Assembly: GCA_017478485.1 (NCBI GenBank)
Contig: JAFVDI010000031.1
Span: 186,001-250,000, forward strand
Direction: 5' to 3'
DNA length: 64,000 nucleotides
DNA from: Clostridiales bacterium
Lineage (GTDB): Bacteria > Bacillota > Clostridia > Saccharofermentanales > Saccharofermentanaceae
A model generated the notes under the pieces. It searched no databases. It was not told the DNA's origin and saw nothing but the letters and a program-made list of their open reading frames with translations. A program made the position numbers and the translations under genes. Shown here piece by piece: positions 8,839 to 17,051 of this stretch (position 1 is the first letter of the stretch; every line of letters begins with the position of its first letter).

Positions 8839-8867
8839 AGTATATCTTAAAAAAAATAAAAAGTCAG
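8839..8867 (-). promoter_or_regulatory. Candidate sigma-A promoter of the DUF218 gene
   Basis: On the minus strand CTGACT (8862-8867) and TATACT (8839-8844) are 17 bases apart. The -10 ends 10 bases before the ATG, which predicts a 5' leader of only a few bases and fits the absence of a ribosome site. Confidence 0.5.
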
Positions 8868-8913
8868 AACTTGTGTGATATGCCTGCTTCATTGTCCATG
8901 CCTCTCAGCGGCG

Positions 8914-9009
8914 TTCTTATAAAAAACTGCTCTTTTTTGAGGCAAAAATTATAAGAAATGGCCGTTTCTTATAATTTTTCGCGATTTTTTGGAGCAAATT
9001 TTATAAGTC
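8914..9009. repeat. Tandem pair of palindromic units in an intergenic gap
   Basis: Two 44-base units start at 8914 and 8966. Each begins TTCTTATAA, has a 26-base centre containing TTTTTTG and a GCAAA element, and ends TTATAAG. The facing arms form a perfect 15-bp inverted repeat (8944-8958 and 8965-8979) around a 6-base loop TGGCCG. This occupies most of the 294-base gap between the divergently placed ends of the DUF218 promoter and the mscL terminator. No coding sequence is seen here. Confidence 0.7.
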
Positions 9010-9057
9010 ACGGGACGGGATGGAATCAAGAGGCGAAGCTGCGGCTTAAGGACAAGT

Positions 9058-9094
9058 AATAGAAAAGCGCCTGAAGTGCTGTGCTTCAGGCGCT
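9058..9094 (-). terminator. Rho-independent terminator of mscL
   Basis: An 11-bp perfect stem (9066-9076 and 9084-9094, AGCGCCTGAAG / CTTCAGGCGCT) with a 7-base loop is followed on the minus strand by TTTCTATTAC. Confidence 0.8.
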
Positions 9095-9122
9095 CATGAT
9101 CATTATCAGATGTAATGAAAGA

Positions 9123-9560
9123 TTACTTCTCCTTGAGGATGTCCTTGATCTCTGTAAGGAGCTTGACCTCATCGGAGGGTTCCGGAGGTGCTGCAGGAGC
9201 TTCTTCGGCCTTCTTCTTGCCGAGATTCTTAAGTGCGTTGATAGCCTTGAGCATTGCGAAGAGGATGAGAGCCATGATCAGGAAGTTGATGATGGCGCTG
9301 ATGAATGCACCATAGTTAAGTGAAAGCTTCTGAACGTCTTCAAGAGCCAGACCTTCGTAATTTACCCAGGGAAGCCTGATGGAGCCGGCAATGTTGGCGC
9401 CGCCTACTGAATTGATGAGCGGTGAGATGAAGTTGTCGGTGAAGGATGTGACGATATCCTTGAAAGCAGCTCCGATGATGACACCGATAGCCATATCGAC
9501 AACGTTGCCCTTGAGCGCGAATTCTTTAAATTCAGTACTGAACTTCTTGATAAAACCCAT
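9123..9560 (-). CDS. mscL: Large-conductance mechanosensitive channel MscL
   Basis: 145 residues, a normal MscL length. The N-terminal amphipathic helix and TM1 pattern (F-A-L-K-G-N-V-V-D-M-A-I-G-V-I-I-G-A-A-F) is diagnostic. A ~45-residue loop and TM2 (Y-G-A-F-I-S-A-I-I-N-F-L-I-M-A) follow, then a charged C-terminal bundle with the usual L-L-T-E-I-K-D-I-L end. It forms a homopentameric tension-gated pore in the cytoplasmic membrane that releases solutes on hypo-osmotic shock. AAGGAGG lies 8-10 bases before the ATG. It has its own terminator downstream. Confidence 0.97.
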   Translation of the reverse strand: MGFIKKFSTEFKEFALKGNVVDMAIGVIIGAAFKDIVTSFTDNFISPLINSVGGANIAGSIRLPWVNYEGLALEDVQKLSLNYGAFISAIINFLIMALILFAMLKAINALKNLGKKKAEEAPAAPPEPSDEVKLLTEIKDILKEK

Positions 9561-9593
9561 ATAACAGATCCTCCTTAAGGTTTTCTAATTAAA

Positions 9594-9617
9594 TGCCCGG
9601 CCCTCAAGAGCCGGGTA
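9594..9617 (-). terminator. Possible weak terminator between the P-loop gene and mscL
   Basis: A 6-bp stem CCCGGC / GCCGGG (9596-9601 and 9610-9615) with an 8-base loop is followed on the minus strand by ATTTAATTAG. The U-tract is imperfect, so partial read-through into mscL is possible. Confidence 0.45.
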
Positions 9618-9641
9618 TGATTAGCTTGATTTTAGTCCTGA

Positions 9642-10049
9642 TCAGAAAAACTTCTTTACTGAATCAGGGATGTTCTCGATGTCGCCGCTGAGAAGAAGAG
9701 TGATCGTGATCGGCTTGTCAGCGAGGAAAGCATCGAGCTTGCCGAGGAAATCACCGAGGTTGTTGAAATCGTAGTCGTCAGCGATCTTGCAGATAGCATC
9801 GATATAGATATGTGTAAGGTCGTAATCTTTTGAGCAGATGCCGCACAGGAATGCTAATACCTGGTCGAAACCCTTAACAGGGTATTCTTTCATATTGACG
9901 AGACGAACAGTGGGCTTCAGGAGCTGGTCGAGACGGTTGCCGCGCTCGATGCATACGACGTTGCTGTCGGTAGCTGCTACAGCGTTGATGTCATCAACAA
10001 GCTTAGCTGTCTTGCCTGTGCCCTTGGGTCCTGCAATAACTTTGATCAT
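9642..10049 (-). CDS. Small P-loop protein, unknown function
   Basis: 135 residues from the ATG at 10049, chosen because AAGGAG lies about 10 bases upstream. A longer in-frame start at 10082 lacks a ribosome site. The Walker A motif G-P-K-G-T-G-K-T sits at residues ~7-14. A hydrophobic strand I-Y-I-D-A near residue 85 could serve as Walker B, and L-L-L-S-G-D resembles a sensor strand. The protein is too short for a full AAA+ or kinase fold. It resembles clostridial single-domain ATP-binding proteins annotated only as hypothetical. It precedes mscL on the same strand (81-base gap). Confidence 0.7.
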   Translation of the reverse strand: MIKVIAGPKGTGKTAKLVDDINAVAATDSNVVCIERGNRLDQLLKPTVRLVNMKEYPVKGFDQVLAFLCGICSKDYDLTHIYIDAICKIADDYDFNNLGDFLGKLDAFLADKPITITLLLSGDIENIPDSVKKFF

Positions 10050-10167
10050 AAATGATTTCTCCTTTGGGGATTTTATTTCCATAGGAATTTTCTGGATATG
10101 GATATTTTACTTTAATTGCCAAATTAAATGAATAGCCAAATGTTAAATTAATCAGAATCTTTTTCTG

Positions 10168-10195
10168 TTTGCATGCCCGGTTAGTATGTGATAAT
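10168..10195 (+). promoter_or_regulatory. Candidate sigma-A promoter of the rimP-nusA-infB operon
   Basis: TTTGCA (10168-10173) and GATAAT (10190-10195) are separated by 16 bases, and the transcript would start at about 10202. That start lies immediately at the first arm of the leader hairpins. The match to consensus is moderate, and its position upstream of the leader structure supports it. Confidence 0.5.
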
Positions 10196-10201
10196 ATTAA
10201 T

Positions 10202-10263
10202 CCGTTCTTAAAGATAGTTATTTTTTAGAACGGACTTGGCAGCAAGTCCGTTCTTTGCTTTTT
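10202..10263 (+). promoter_or_regulatory. rimP leader with competing antiterminator and terminator hairpins
   Basis: An 11-bp stem GAACGGACTTG / CAAGTCCGTTC (10228-10238 and 10243-10253) with loop GCAG and a TTTGCTTTTT tail forms a strong intrinsic terminator ending 20 bases before rimP. CCGTTCT at 10202-10208 can instead pair with AGAACGG at 10227-10233, which is part of the terminator's left arm, so the two hairpins exclude each other. The rimP ribosome site AGGAGGAG starts right after the U-tract. This is the layout of a transcription attenuator. Autoregulation of nusA by attenuation in this operon's leader has been reported in Bacillus subtilis, and similar control here is inference. Confidence 0.75.
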
Positions 10264-10283
10264 AGGAGGAGCAGAGAGCTTTC

Positions 10284-10748
10284 ATGGGCAAGAGATCAAA
10301 GACAGCGCAAAAAGCGTTTGATATTGCCGAACCTTTGGTAAAGGAACTGGGGCTTGACCTGGTCGACGTTTCCTATGCTAAAGAGGGCGGAAAGATGTTC
10401 CTGAGGCTCTATGTCGACAAGAAGGGCGGAGTCGGCATTGATGACTGCGAATCAGTCAGCAAGGCTACCGATCCGGTGCTCGAAAAGGAGCTCGGCCTCG
10501 ACTACGACTATTTCGAGGTTTCTTCTCCGGGACTTACAAGGCCCCTTGAGACGGTATCCGACTATCTGCGTTATATGGGCGAGACACTTGATGTGTCACT
10601 TTATGCTCCAATTGACGGCGTTAAGGAATTCTCATGTGTCTGTGAGGACGCAGCGGAAGATAAAGTGAAGCTCAAGGCTTCAAACGGGACGGAATATGAG
10701 CTTGCTTTGAGCGATATCGCCAAGGCTGTAAGACATATTGAATTTTAA
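10284..10748 (+). CDS. rimP: Ribosome maturation factor RimP
   Basis: 154 residues, matching the family length. The N-terminal alpha/beta domain contains G-L-D-L-V-D-V-S-Y and L-R-L-Y-V-D-K-K-G-G-V-G-I-D-D-C-E. The middle motif S-S-P-G-L-T-R-P-L is the RimP hallmark, and a C-terminal SH3-like barrel follows. RimP assists late 30S subunit maturation in the cytoplasm. It is the first gene of a nine-gene co-directional run and is followed by nusA after 38 bases, as in most bacteria. Confidence 0.97.
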   Translation: MGKRSKTAQKAFDIAEPLVKELGLDLVDVSYAKEGGKMFLRLYVDKKGGVGIDDCESVSKATDPVLEKELGLDYDYFEVSSPGLTRPLETVSDYLRYMGETLDVSLYAPIDGVKEFSCVCEDAAEDKVKLKASNGTEYELALSDIAKAVRHIEF

Positions 10749-10786
10749 GTAGTTATCAACAGTATTAAGAGGAGGTCACTTTCAGG

Positions 10787-11968
10787 ATGGCTAAAAGAAA
10801 GAGTGAAGAGGAACCCAGAGAGACAATAGTCGACCTCGTCAAGCTGCTCGCAGAAGAGCGTGACATTGACGAGGAAGAGGTTTTCCAGGCGATCGAGAGC
10901 GGAATCGTTGCTGCTTACAAGAGAGAGTTCGGCGGAAACAGACAGGACATCAAGTTCGTTAATGCCGAGATCGACCGTGAATCAGGCGAGATCTATGTAT
11001 ATAAACTCGTTGAGGTCGTAGATGAAGTTCTCGACGATGCAAACGAGATCTCCATTGAAGACGCAAAGGCAGTCGGATATGAGGATGTTGAGATCGGAGA
11101 TGAGATCGAGATCGGTATCGACGTTGAAGACCTCGGCCGTCTTGCTGCAGGCGCTGCAAAGAACGCCATCAACCAGAAATTGAGAGATGCAGAAAGCACC
11201 AAGATCCAGAACGAGTTCCACGGAAAGATCGGTGAGATCACTTCCGGCACCATCGTCCGTAAGGATGCAAGAAACGTATACGTCAACATCGGCCGTGCCG
11301 AGGCTATCGTAAGACGCGAAGGCCAGATCCGCAACAACCGCAACGAGCGTTACGATCAGGACAGGATCATGAAGTTCCTCGTAACAGGCGTTGAGGAAGC
11401 TAACGGCAGACCTTCAGTCGTTCTTTCAAGAACGGCACCCGCACTTGTTGCAAAGCTTTTCGAGCTTGAAGTTCCCGGGATCAAGAACGGCGATGTAATC
11501 ATCAAGTCCGTTGCCCGTGAACCCGGCTCAAGATCCAAGGTCGCTGTTTACTCAAGAGACCCTGATATCGATGCAAAGGGCGCATGCGTTGGTCAGCGCG
11601 GACAGAGAGTCCAGCAGATCATGAACGAGCTCTCCGACGAGAAGATCGACATCGTTGACTGGAAGGAAGATGCTGCACTGTTCATCAGTGAAGCGCTCCA
11701 GCCTGCAAAGGTAGTAAGAGTCGACACTGAGATCTCCACAACAGAGGACGGTTCAGTCGAGCGTCATGCAAAGGTCATCGTTCCTGACCAGCAGTTCTCT
11801 CTGGCTATCGGCAAGAGCGGCCAGAACGTCAGACTTGCTGCAAGACTCACAGGCTTTAAGATCGACATCCGCAAGGAGTCCGATGAGAGTGATGAGGCTG
11901 CAAAGGTCCTCACAGACGGCTTCCAGGTCGTTGACGAGGAAGAGGGCAAGGGAGATTCTGAAGCCTGA
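10787..11968 (+). CDS. nusA: Transcription termination/antitermination factor NusA
   Basis: 393 residues, the short Gram-positive form without the C-terminal acidic repeats of E. coli. Visible in order: the N-terminal RNA polymerase-binding domain (~1-130), an S1 domain from about residue 140, and tandem KH domains (R-D-P-D-I-D-A-K-G-A-C-V-G-Q-R-G and F-S-L-A-I-G-K-S-G-Q-N-V). NusA binds RNA polymerase and nascent RNA and modulates pausing and termination. AGGAGG precedes the ATG by about 12 bases. The stop codon overlaps the ylxR start (ATGA-type overlap). Confidence 0.97.
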   Translation: MAKRKSEEEPRETIVDLVKLLAEERDIDEEEVFQAIESGIVAAYKREFGGNRQDIKFVNAEIDRESGEIYVYKLVEVVDEVLDDANEISIEDAKAVGYEDVEIGDEIEIGIDVEDLGRLAAGAAKNAINQKLRDAESTKIQNEFHGKIGEITSGTIVRKDARNVYVNIGRAEAIVRREGQIRNNRNERYDQDRIMKFLVTGVEEANGRPSVVLSRTAPALVAKLFELEVPGIKNGDVIIKSVAREPGSRSKVAVYSRDPDIDAKGACVGQRGQRVQQIMNELSDEKIDIVDWKEDAALFISEALQPAKVVRVDTEISTTEDGSVERHAKVIVPDQQFSLAIGKSGQNVRLAARLTGFKIDIRKESDESDEAAKVLTDGFQVVDEEEGKGDSEA

Positions 11969-12249
11969 TGAAAAAGAAACCGCAGAGAAGCTGTGTTTGC
12001 TGCAGGACAACGAGAGATAAGAGCGACCTTTTAAGAGTCGTTTCTCTCGCTGACGGAAGCATAGTCTACGATCCGACGGGAAAAGTCCCCGGAAGAGGAT
12101 CTTATCTTTGCAAGAATGAAGAATGCATAAAGACCGAGCTCAAGAAGGCAGGCAGACTGTCAAAGGGGCTCCGCAGGTCGATAAGCGACGAGGAGGCGAC
12201 AGCCCTCGCGCAGGAAATGCTCGCGGCTGCCGCGAAGGCTGGATCCTGA
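11968..12249 (+). CDS. ylxR: YlxR-family RNA-binding protein (RnpM)
   Basis: 93 residues. It carries the YlxR signature: a basic start, C-V-C-C-R, then L-L-R-V-V, D-P-T-G-K-V-P-G-R-G-S-Y-L-C and a C-terminal helix with G-L-R-R. In Bacillus subtilis this protein (RnpM) binds and modulates RNase P. It overlaps nusA by one base and the L7Ae-family gene by one base, so translational coupling along nusA-ylxR-L7Ae-infB is likely. Confidence 0.94.
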   Translation: MKKKPQRSCVCCRTTRDKSDLLRVVSLADGSIVYDPTGKVPGRGSYLCKNEECIKTELKKAGRLSKGLRRSISDEEATALAQEMLAAAAKAGS

Positions 12250-12596
12250 TGAACGCAAAGCAGCGCATATTGGGAATGCTGGGCATGGCCCAGAGAGCCG
12301 GCAAGGTCATTTCGGGAGCGGAAGGCGTTACATCTGCGCTGACTTCCGGAAAGGCTGAGCTGCTGATAATAAGCCGCGACATATCGCGCAACACTCTGGA
12401 CAAGCTCTTGAGTGCCGCGGAAAAAAGTGAAAAAGTAACAGGGAAAGCCGTCACGTGCTTCAGGCTCGGAACTTCCGATAATCTGGGGATAGCGCTCGGA
12501 AAACCCGCGAGGACTGCCGTGGCAGTTACGGATAAGGCCTTTGCAAAAGGAATATCCGATCTGCTTGAAGGCATCAATGAGGAGGATGACATTTGA
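12249..12596 (+). CDS. Ribosomal L7Ae-family K-turn protein (YlxQ-like)
   Basis: 115 residues from the ATG at 12249, which overlaps the ylxR stop. The L7Ae fold is recognisable from [12 protein letters not shown] near residue 12, L-L-I-I-S-R-D-I-S near 38 and L-G-x8-L-G-I-A-L-G-K near 75. The Gram-positive relatives YlxQ and YbxF bind kink-turn RNA. The exact role of the operon-encoded copy is not established. Its last codon overlaps the infB start. Confidence 0.9.
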   Translation: MNAKQRILGMLGMAQRAGKVISGAEGVTSALTSGKAELLIISRDISRNTLDKLLSAAEKSEKVTGKAVTCFRLGTSDNLGIALGKPARTAVAVTDKAFAKGISDLLEGINEEDDI

Positions 12597-15559
12597 TGAG
12601 TGAAGACAGCGAGAACAAGAAAAACGGTCTTACAGTCGGAGGCGTCTCAGGCAATAAGAAAATGAGGCTCGGAAGAGTCCATAAGAAGTCCGATAAGGGC
12701 GATGATACAGCTGCTGCACCCGCAGCTGCCGTAGCACCTGCACCCGCGCCGGCAGCGGCACCTGCTCCTGAAAAGCAGGAGAAGGCTCCTAAGGCGGAAA
12801 AGCCTGCAAAGAAGGAGACAAAGAAGACCGAAGAAGCTGCTCCCGCAAAGAAGACCACCAAGACTTCTGAAAAGGCCAAGACTGCCAAGACAGCTGAAAA
12901 GGCTGAGAAGACAGAGAAGACAGAGGCAAAGCCTGCCTCTAAGCGTACTTCGAAGAAGGCTTCTGAAACTGAAGAAGTAAAGGAAGATGCTGCCGCAAAG
13001 GAAAAGCCCGCAAAGAAGACTTCTTCAAAGACGGCAAAGGCAGCAGAGACTGCTGAAGAGCCTAAGGAAACAAAGAAGGCCGAGAAGGCTGAAAAACCTG
13101 AGAAGGGCGAGGAAGCAAAGACTGAAGAGGTTAAGGAAGCTCCCAAGGCAGAGGAGACAAAGCCTGAAGAGACCAAGCCCGAGGCACCTGCTGCTGAAGA
13201 GGTTAAGCCTGAGGCACCCGCTGCAGTTGAGGAACAGCCTAACATCGTAAGACCTCAGCCGAGGCCGAGGCTTTCAGCTGCAGTCGTATCTCTCGGTGAT
13301 GCTCCCGCTAGAGGAGAGACCATCAGGAGTTCCACGATCATCACATATACCGGCCGTGACAGGAAGAGTCCTGCAAGAAGCGGCGGTTACGGCGGCCAGA
13401 ACGGTCAGGGTGGCCAGGGCGGCTACGGCGGAGGCAGAGGACCTCAGCGTGGCGGCGGTTACCAGGGCGGCGGCCACGGCGGTGGCGGATTCGACAAGGA
13501 CAAGGACGAGGAGCCCGGTCAGAAGAACCAGTTCAGACGTCCTGCAAGGCCGAAGGCTGAGTCTCCCATTGATGAAGTCAAGAAGAGCAGAACAAACTAT
13601 GCAGAAAAGAGTGCTTTCGACAAGAAGCACAATGACAATACCGAGCGCAGGGAGGGCAACGGAAAGAACGGTTTTGCCGACAAGCGCCACCAGAACAGCA
13701 ATTCACGTTTCACGGGCCGCGTAAGCGAGGACGGTGAATACGATGAATATTCATACAAGAAGAAAAAGAAGAAGCAGTTCGAGGAGTCTATTGCGGAGCA
13801 GCAGACAATAACCGAGATCAAGATCCCCGCATTCATTACCGTTAAGGAGTTTGCGGAAGGTATCGGCAAGAAGAGCTCCGAGATCATCATGGCACTCATG
13901 AAGCTCGGCGTTATGGCTACGATCAACCAGGAACTCGATTTCGATACTGCATGCCTCGTTGCGGACTCTTTCGGTATCAATGCAGAGCTTCTTGAAGAGA
14001 AGAACGAAGAGGATATCCTTTTCGATGAGGGCGAGGGCAATCCCGAGAACCTCCAGCCGAGGCCGCCGGTCGTCGTTGTCATGGGTCACGTTGACCATGG
14101 TAAGACATCGCTCCTCGACAGGATCCGTTCCACAAACGTTATCGAAGGTGAGGCAGGCGGAATCACGCAGAAGATCGGTGCTTACACCGTAAGACTCAAG
14201 GGCCGCCAGATCACGTTCCTCGATACTCCCGGTCACGAAGCATTCACGACGATGAGAGCAAGAGGTGCTCAGTTCACGGATATCGCTATCCTCGTAGTTG
14301 CGGCAGACGACGGCGTCATGCCTCAGACGATAGAGGCTATCAACCACGCAAAGGCTGCAAATACCGAGATCATCGTTGCCATCAACAAGATCGATAAGCC
14401 GGGCGCTAATCCGGATAAGGTCAAGCAGGAACTTACAAACTACGACCTCATCTGCGAGGAGTGGGGAGGATCCACGATCATGGTCCCGATATCCGCAAAG
14501 AAGGGCATCGGTATCGACGAACTCCTCGAAAACGTACTGCTCACTGCAGATGTCATGGAACTCAAGGCTGATCCTACAGGTCAGGCAAAGGGTGCCGTCA
14601 TCGAGGCCCAGCTCGATAAGAACAGAGGTCCTGTCGCATCAGTTCTCGTACAGCGCGGTACGCTCAAGCAGGGCGACACCGTTGTATGCGGACCTATCAT
14701 GGGCAACATCAGAGCAATGTACGACGATAAGGGCAACCCGATCAAGAAGGCAGGTCCTTCAGTACCTGTCGAGATTTTAGGTCTCCCTGAAGTACCTGAG
14801 GCAGGCGAACTGCTCTATACCGTTACAGACGACAAGACAGCGCGTCAGCTCGTCGAAAAGAGAAAGATCAAGCAGCGTGAAGAGCAGCTCCACAGATCGT
14901 CCAAGATGAGCCTTGAGACTCTCGCGGCACAGATGGCTGCAGGCGATGTTAAAGATCTCAACATCATCATCAAGGCAGACGACAGAGGTTCCGTTGAAGC
15001 CGTTCAGCAGTCCCTCGAGAAGCTCTCCAATGATGAGGTCAAGGTCAAGGTCGTTCACGGCGGCGTCGGTGCCATCAACGAATCCGATATCGTTCTCGCT
15101 GACGTTTCCAACGCCATCATCATCGGCTTCAACGTACGTCCTAACCAGATGATCATCGACAAGGCAAAGGAAGCAGGAGTCGATATCAGACTTTACAGCG
15201 TTATCTACAACGCTATCGAGGATGTCGAGAACGCCATGAAGGGTATGCTTGCTCCTAAGATCGAAGAAGTCATCACCGGTCATGCCGAGATCAGACAGCT
15301 CTTCAAGGTCAGCGGTATCGGAACGATCGGCGGATGCTATGTTACAGACGGTAAGATCACTCGTGGTACAAAGGTCAGAGTCATCAGAGACGATGTTGTC
15401 GTTTACACAGGTGAGCTCGGATCTCTCCAGCACGAGAAGGATTCCGTCAAGGAAGCTGCTGCAGGCCACGAGTGCGGTCTCACTGTTGAGAAGTACAACG
15501 ACATCAAAGTCGGCGACATCATCGAGGCGTACGGTAATATCGAGGTTGCAAGAGACTGA
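12596..15559 (+). CDS. infB: Translation initiation factor IF-2
   Basis: 987 residues. The ATG at 12596 overlaps the previous stop, with GGAGG ten bases upstream. An in-frame TTG one codon earlier is less likely. The N-terminal ~400 residues are low complexity: Lys/Ala/Glu/Pro-rich repeats to ~240, then a Gly-rich stretch with R-G-G and G-G-Y-G-G motifs near 260-300. An IF2_N domain follows at about 415-465. The G domain has G-H-V-D-H-G-K-T near 500, D-T-P-G-H-E-A-F, and N-K-I-D. Domains II, III and the C-terminal tRNA-binding barrel follow. It is longer than E. coli IF-2 because of the N-terminal extension. It recruits fMet-tRNA to the 30S subunit. Confidence 0.97.
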   Translation: MSEDSENKKNGLTVGGVSGNKKMRLGRVHKKSDKGDDTAAAPAAAVAPAPAPAAAPAPEKQEKAPKAEKPAKKETKKTEEAAPAKKTTKTSEKAKTAKTAEKAEKTEKTEAKPASKRTSKKASETEEVKEDAAAKEKPAKKTSSKTAKAAETAEEPKETKKAEKAEKPEKGEEAKTEEVKEAPKAEETKPEETKPEAPAAEEVKPEAPAAVEEQPNIVRPQPRPRLSAAVVSLGDAPARGETIRSSTIITYTGRDRKSPARSGGYGGQNGQGGQGGYGGGRGPQRGGGYQGGGHGGGGFDKDKDEEPGQKNQFRRPARPKAESPIDEVKKSRTNYAEKSAFDKKHNDNTERREGNGKNGFADKRHQNSNSRFTGRVSEDGEYDEYSYKKKKKKQFEESIAEQQTITEIKIPAFITVKEFAEGIGKKSSEIIMALMKLGVMATINQELDFDTACLVADSFGINAELLEEKNEEDILFDEGEGNPENLQPRPPVVVVMGHVDHGKTSLLDRIRSTNVIEGEAGGITQKIGAYTVRLKGRQITFLDTPGHEAFTTMRARGAQFTDIAILVVAADDGVMPQTIEAINHAKAANTEIIVAINKIDKPGANPDKVKQELTNYDLICEEWGGSTIMVPISAKKGIGIDELLENVLLTADVMELKADPTGQAKGAVIEAQLDKNRGPVASVLVQRGTLKQGDTVVCGPIMGNIRAMYDDKGNPIKKAGPSVPVEILGLPEVPEAGELLYTVTDDKTARQLVEKRKIKQREEQLHRSSKMSLETLAAQMAAGDVKDLNIIIKADDRGSVEAVQQSLEKLSNDEVKVKVVHGGVGAINESDIVLADVSNAIIIGFNVRPNQMIIDKAKEAGVDIRLYSVIYNAIEDVENAMKGMLAPKIEEVITGHAEIRQLFKVSGIGTIGGCYVTDGKITRGTKVRVIRDDVVVYTGELGSLQHEKDSVKEAAAGHECGLTVEKYNDIKVGDIIEAYGNIEVARD

Positions 15560-15562
15560 TAA

Positions 15563-15994
15563 ATGAAAAGAAGAAGACCTGAAATAGTCGGCGATGAGAT
15601 GCAGAAAGTCATCTCGACGATAATCGGTACGAGGCTGAAGGACCCCAGGGTTCCCTTCATGACCTCGGTCACCGGCATTAAGATGAGTTCGGATCTGACG
15701 CATGCCACAGTCTTCATTTCCGTTTACGGCGATGAAAAGACCAAGAAGGATGCGATGGATGCACTCGAGCATGCAAAGGGATTCATCCGCTACGAAGCCG
15801 TTCAGGAGATCAAACTGAGAGTTGCCCCTGAACTTCATTTCAAGCTGGACAACTCACTTGATGAAGCTGCCCGCATGGATGCTCTCATCGCGAAGACGAT
15901 CGCTGATGACGAGAGAAGGCGCATTGAACGCGAAAAGCGTGAGCAGGGCACCGGAGCAAACGAAGAGGAAGCCGGCAGTGAAAATGATCGATAA
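15563..15994 (+). CDS. rbfA: Ribosome-binding factor A
   Basis: 143 residues. RbfA features are an R-R-P-E-I-V-G-D-E-M start, D-P-R-V-P-F-M-T-S-V-T-G-I-K-M-S-S-D-L-T-H-A-T-V-F strand-helix pattern with the family's interrupted helix, and L-R-V-A-P-E-L-H-F-K-L-D-N-S near 105. A charged Glu/Arg tail follows. It helps 16S rRNA 5' end maturation in the 30S subunit. The gene begins 3 bases after infB and its 3' end overlaps the next gene. Confidence 0.96.
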   Translation: MKRRRPEIVGDEMQKVISTIIGTRLKDPRVPFMTSVTGIKMSSDLTHATVFISVYGDEKTKKDAMDALEHAKGFIRYEAVQEIKLRVAPELHFKLDNSLDEAARMDALIAKTIADDERRRIEREKREQGTGANEEEAGSENDR

Positions 15995-17051
15995 GTACCG
16001 GGCAGATTCAGAACGTATAGCGCAGCAGCTTATAGATATGGCTGCCGAACTCAAAAAGGAGAACGGTGTATGCCTTATCTTCCTTCACAAGAGTGTTGAC
16101 GGCGACTGCGTGGGTTCTGCCTGCGGTCTTTGCGAGGCACTCAGAAGGATCGGTGTAGAGGCATATGTAGCAATGCCTGAAGAACTCCCCGAAAACATGA
16201 GCTTTCTCGGGGTTTCCGGACTCCTTTTCGATGTTACCGCCGATACCGAGGTCGCTTCGGCATTCAGGGAAAACGGAATGGTCTTTGAACGTAAGTTTAC
16301 CAGAGCCATTGCCGTTGATATTTCCGAATCCAACAGGATGGGCGCTTGCGGAGAGTATTTCGATAAGTGCCCCAATAAGATCATCATCGATCATCACGCT
16401 TCCGTCAGTCTGCGCGCTGACAACATGTGGATCGATCCCGATGCATCATCTGCATGCGAGCTCGTTTATTACGTGGTCTGCTCGGCAGCAAAGCTCCTTG
16501 GAAAGCCTGTTAGCGCGCTCGCAGACCGGCTCTGCGCATGCTGCCTCATAGCCGGTATGGTTACGGATACCGGAAGATTCACATACAAGAATACACGTCC
16601 CGAGACACTTGTTTCGGCCGGTGAGCTGATGGCCCTCGGAGGAGATATCTCATCTGTCTGTTATAACCTTTTCGATCTCAAGAAAAAAGCTAAGTTCAGG
16701 CTTTCCGCGGCAGCTCGTTCGAAAGCAGAATTCCTTTTCGATGACAGGTTTGCTATAAGCGTCGTTCCGTATTCCATGTTCAGGGAATACGGCGCGGAAT
16801 CTGACGGAGTCGATGACGTTGTTTCGGCTTTGAGGGACGTTGACGGCGTTGAAGTAGCCATAGTTTTAAGAGAACTCGAAAACGGCGAAATAAGAGCTAA
16901 CGTCAGATCCAATGACGGCTTTAATTCCGCTGCATTTGCTTCGCTCTACAGCGGCGGCGGACACCTTCGCGCAGCCGGATTTACCGTAAGGGAAAGAAAG
17001 ATAGACGCTCTTGCTGATGAGGTCAAGGAGCGTGTGGAAAAGCTCCTATGA
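15978..17051 (+). CDS. nrnA: DHH-family phosphoesterase, NrnA-like oligoribonuclease/pAp phosphatase
   Basis: About 357 residues. The GTG at 15978 is favoured because AGAGGA lies 8 bases upstream. The ATG at 15984, two codons later, is the alternative. The DHH domain carries H-K-S-V-D-G-D-C-V-G-S near residue 35, A-V-D near 110, and I-I-D-H-H-A-S near 140, all Mn-binding. The C-terminal DHHA1 domain ends with G-G-G-H-L-R-A-A-G-F. NrnA degrades oligoribonucleotides to mononucleotides and dephosphorylates pAp. Its place between rbfA and truB is standard in Gram-positive genomes. Confidence 0.92.
   Translation: MKMIDKYRADSERIAQQLIDMAAELKKENGVCLIFLHKSVDGDCVGSACGLCEALRRIGVEAYVAMPEELPENMSFLGVSGLLFDVTADTEVASAFRENGMVFERKFTRAIAVDISESNRMGACGEYFDKCPNKIIIDHHASVSLRADNMWIDPDASSACELVYYVVCSAAKLLGKPVSALADRLCACCLIAGMVTDTGRFTYKNTRPETLVSAGELMALGGDISSVCYNLFDLKKKAKFRLSAAARSKAEFLFDDRFAISVVPYSMFREYGAESDGVDDVVSALRDVDGVEVAIVLRELENGEIRANVRSNDGFNSAAFASLYSGGGHLRAAGFTVRERKIDALADEVKERVEKLL

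Noticed and set aside
8944..8979. Ordinary terminator of the DUF218 or mscL gene
   Set aside because: It lies upstream of the DUF218 gene and beyond the better mscL terminator at 9058-9094, so it is not at the end of either gene.
10202..10263. T-box or metabolite riboswitch before rimP
   Set aside because: No T-box sequence, specifier loop or known aptamer core is visible; only the two competing hairpins are present.
12574..13245. Long minus-strand Ser/Ala/Phe-rich frame opposite infB
   Set aside because: It is the complement of Lys/Glu/Ala codon repeats in infB, without a ribosome site or recognisable domain. The same applies to 5298-5888 and 6973-7314.
14777..15838. 353-codon minus-strand frame opposite infB/rbfA
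   Set aside because: It spans two well-identified genes and encodes no recognisable motif; it is a codon-bias shadow.
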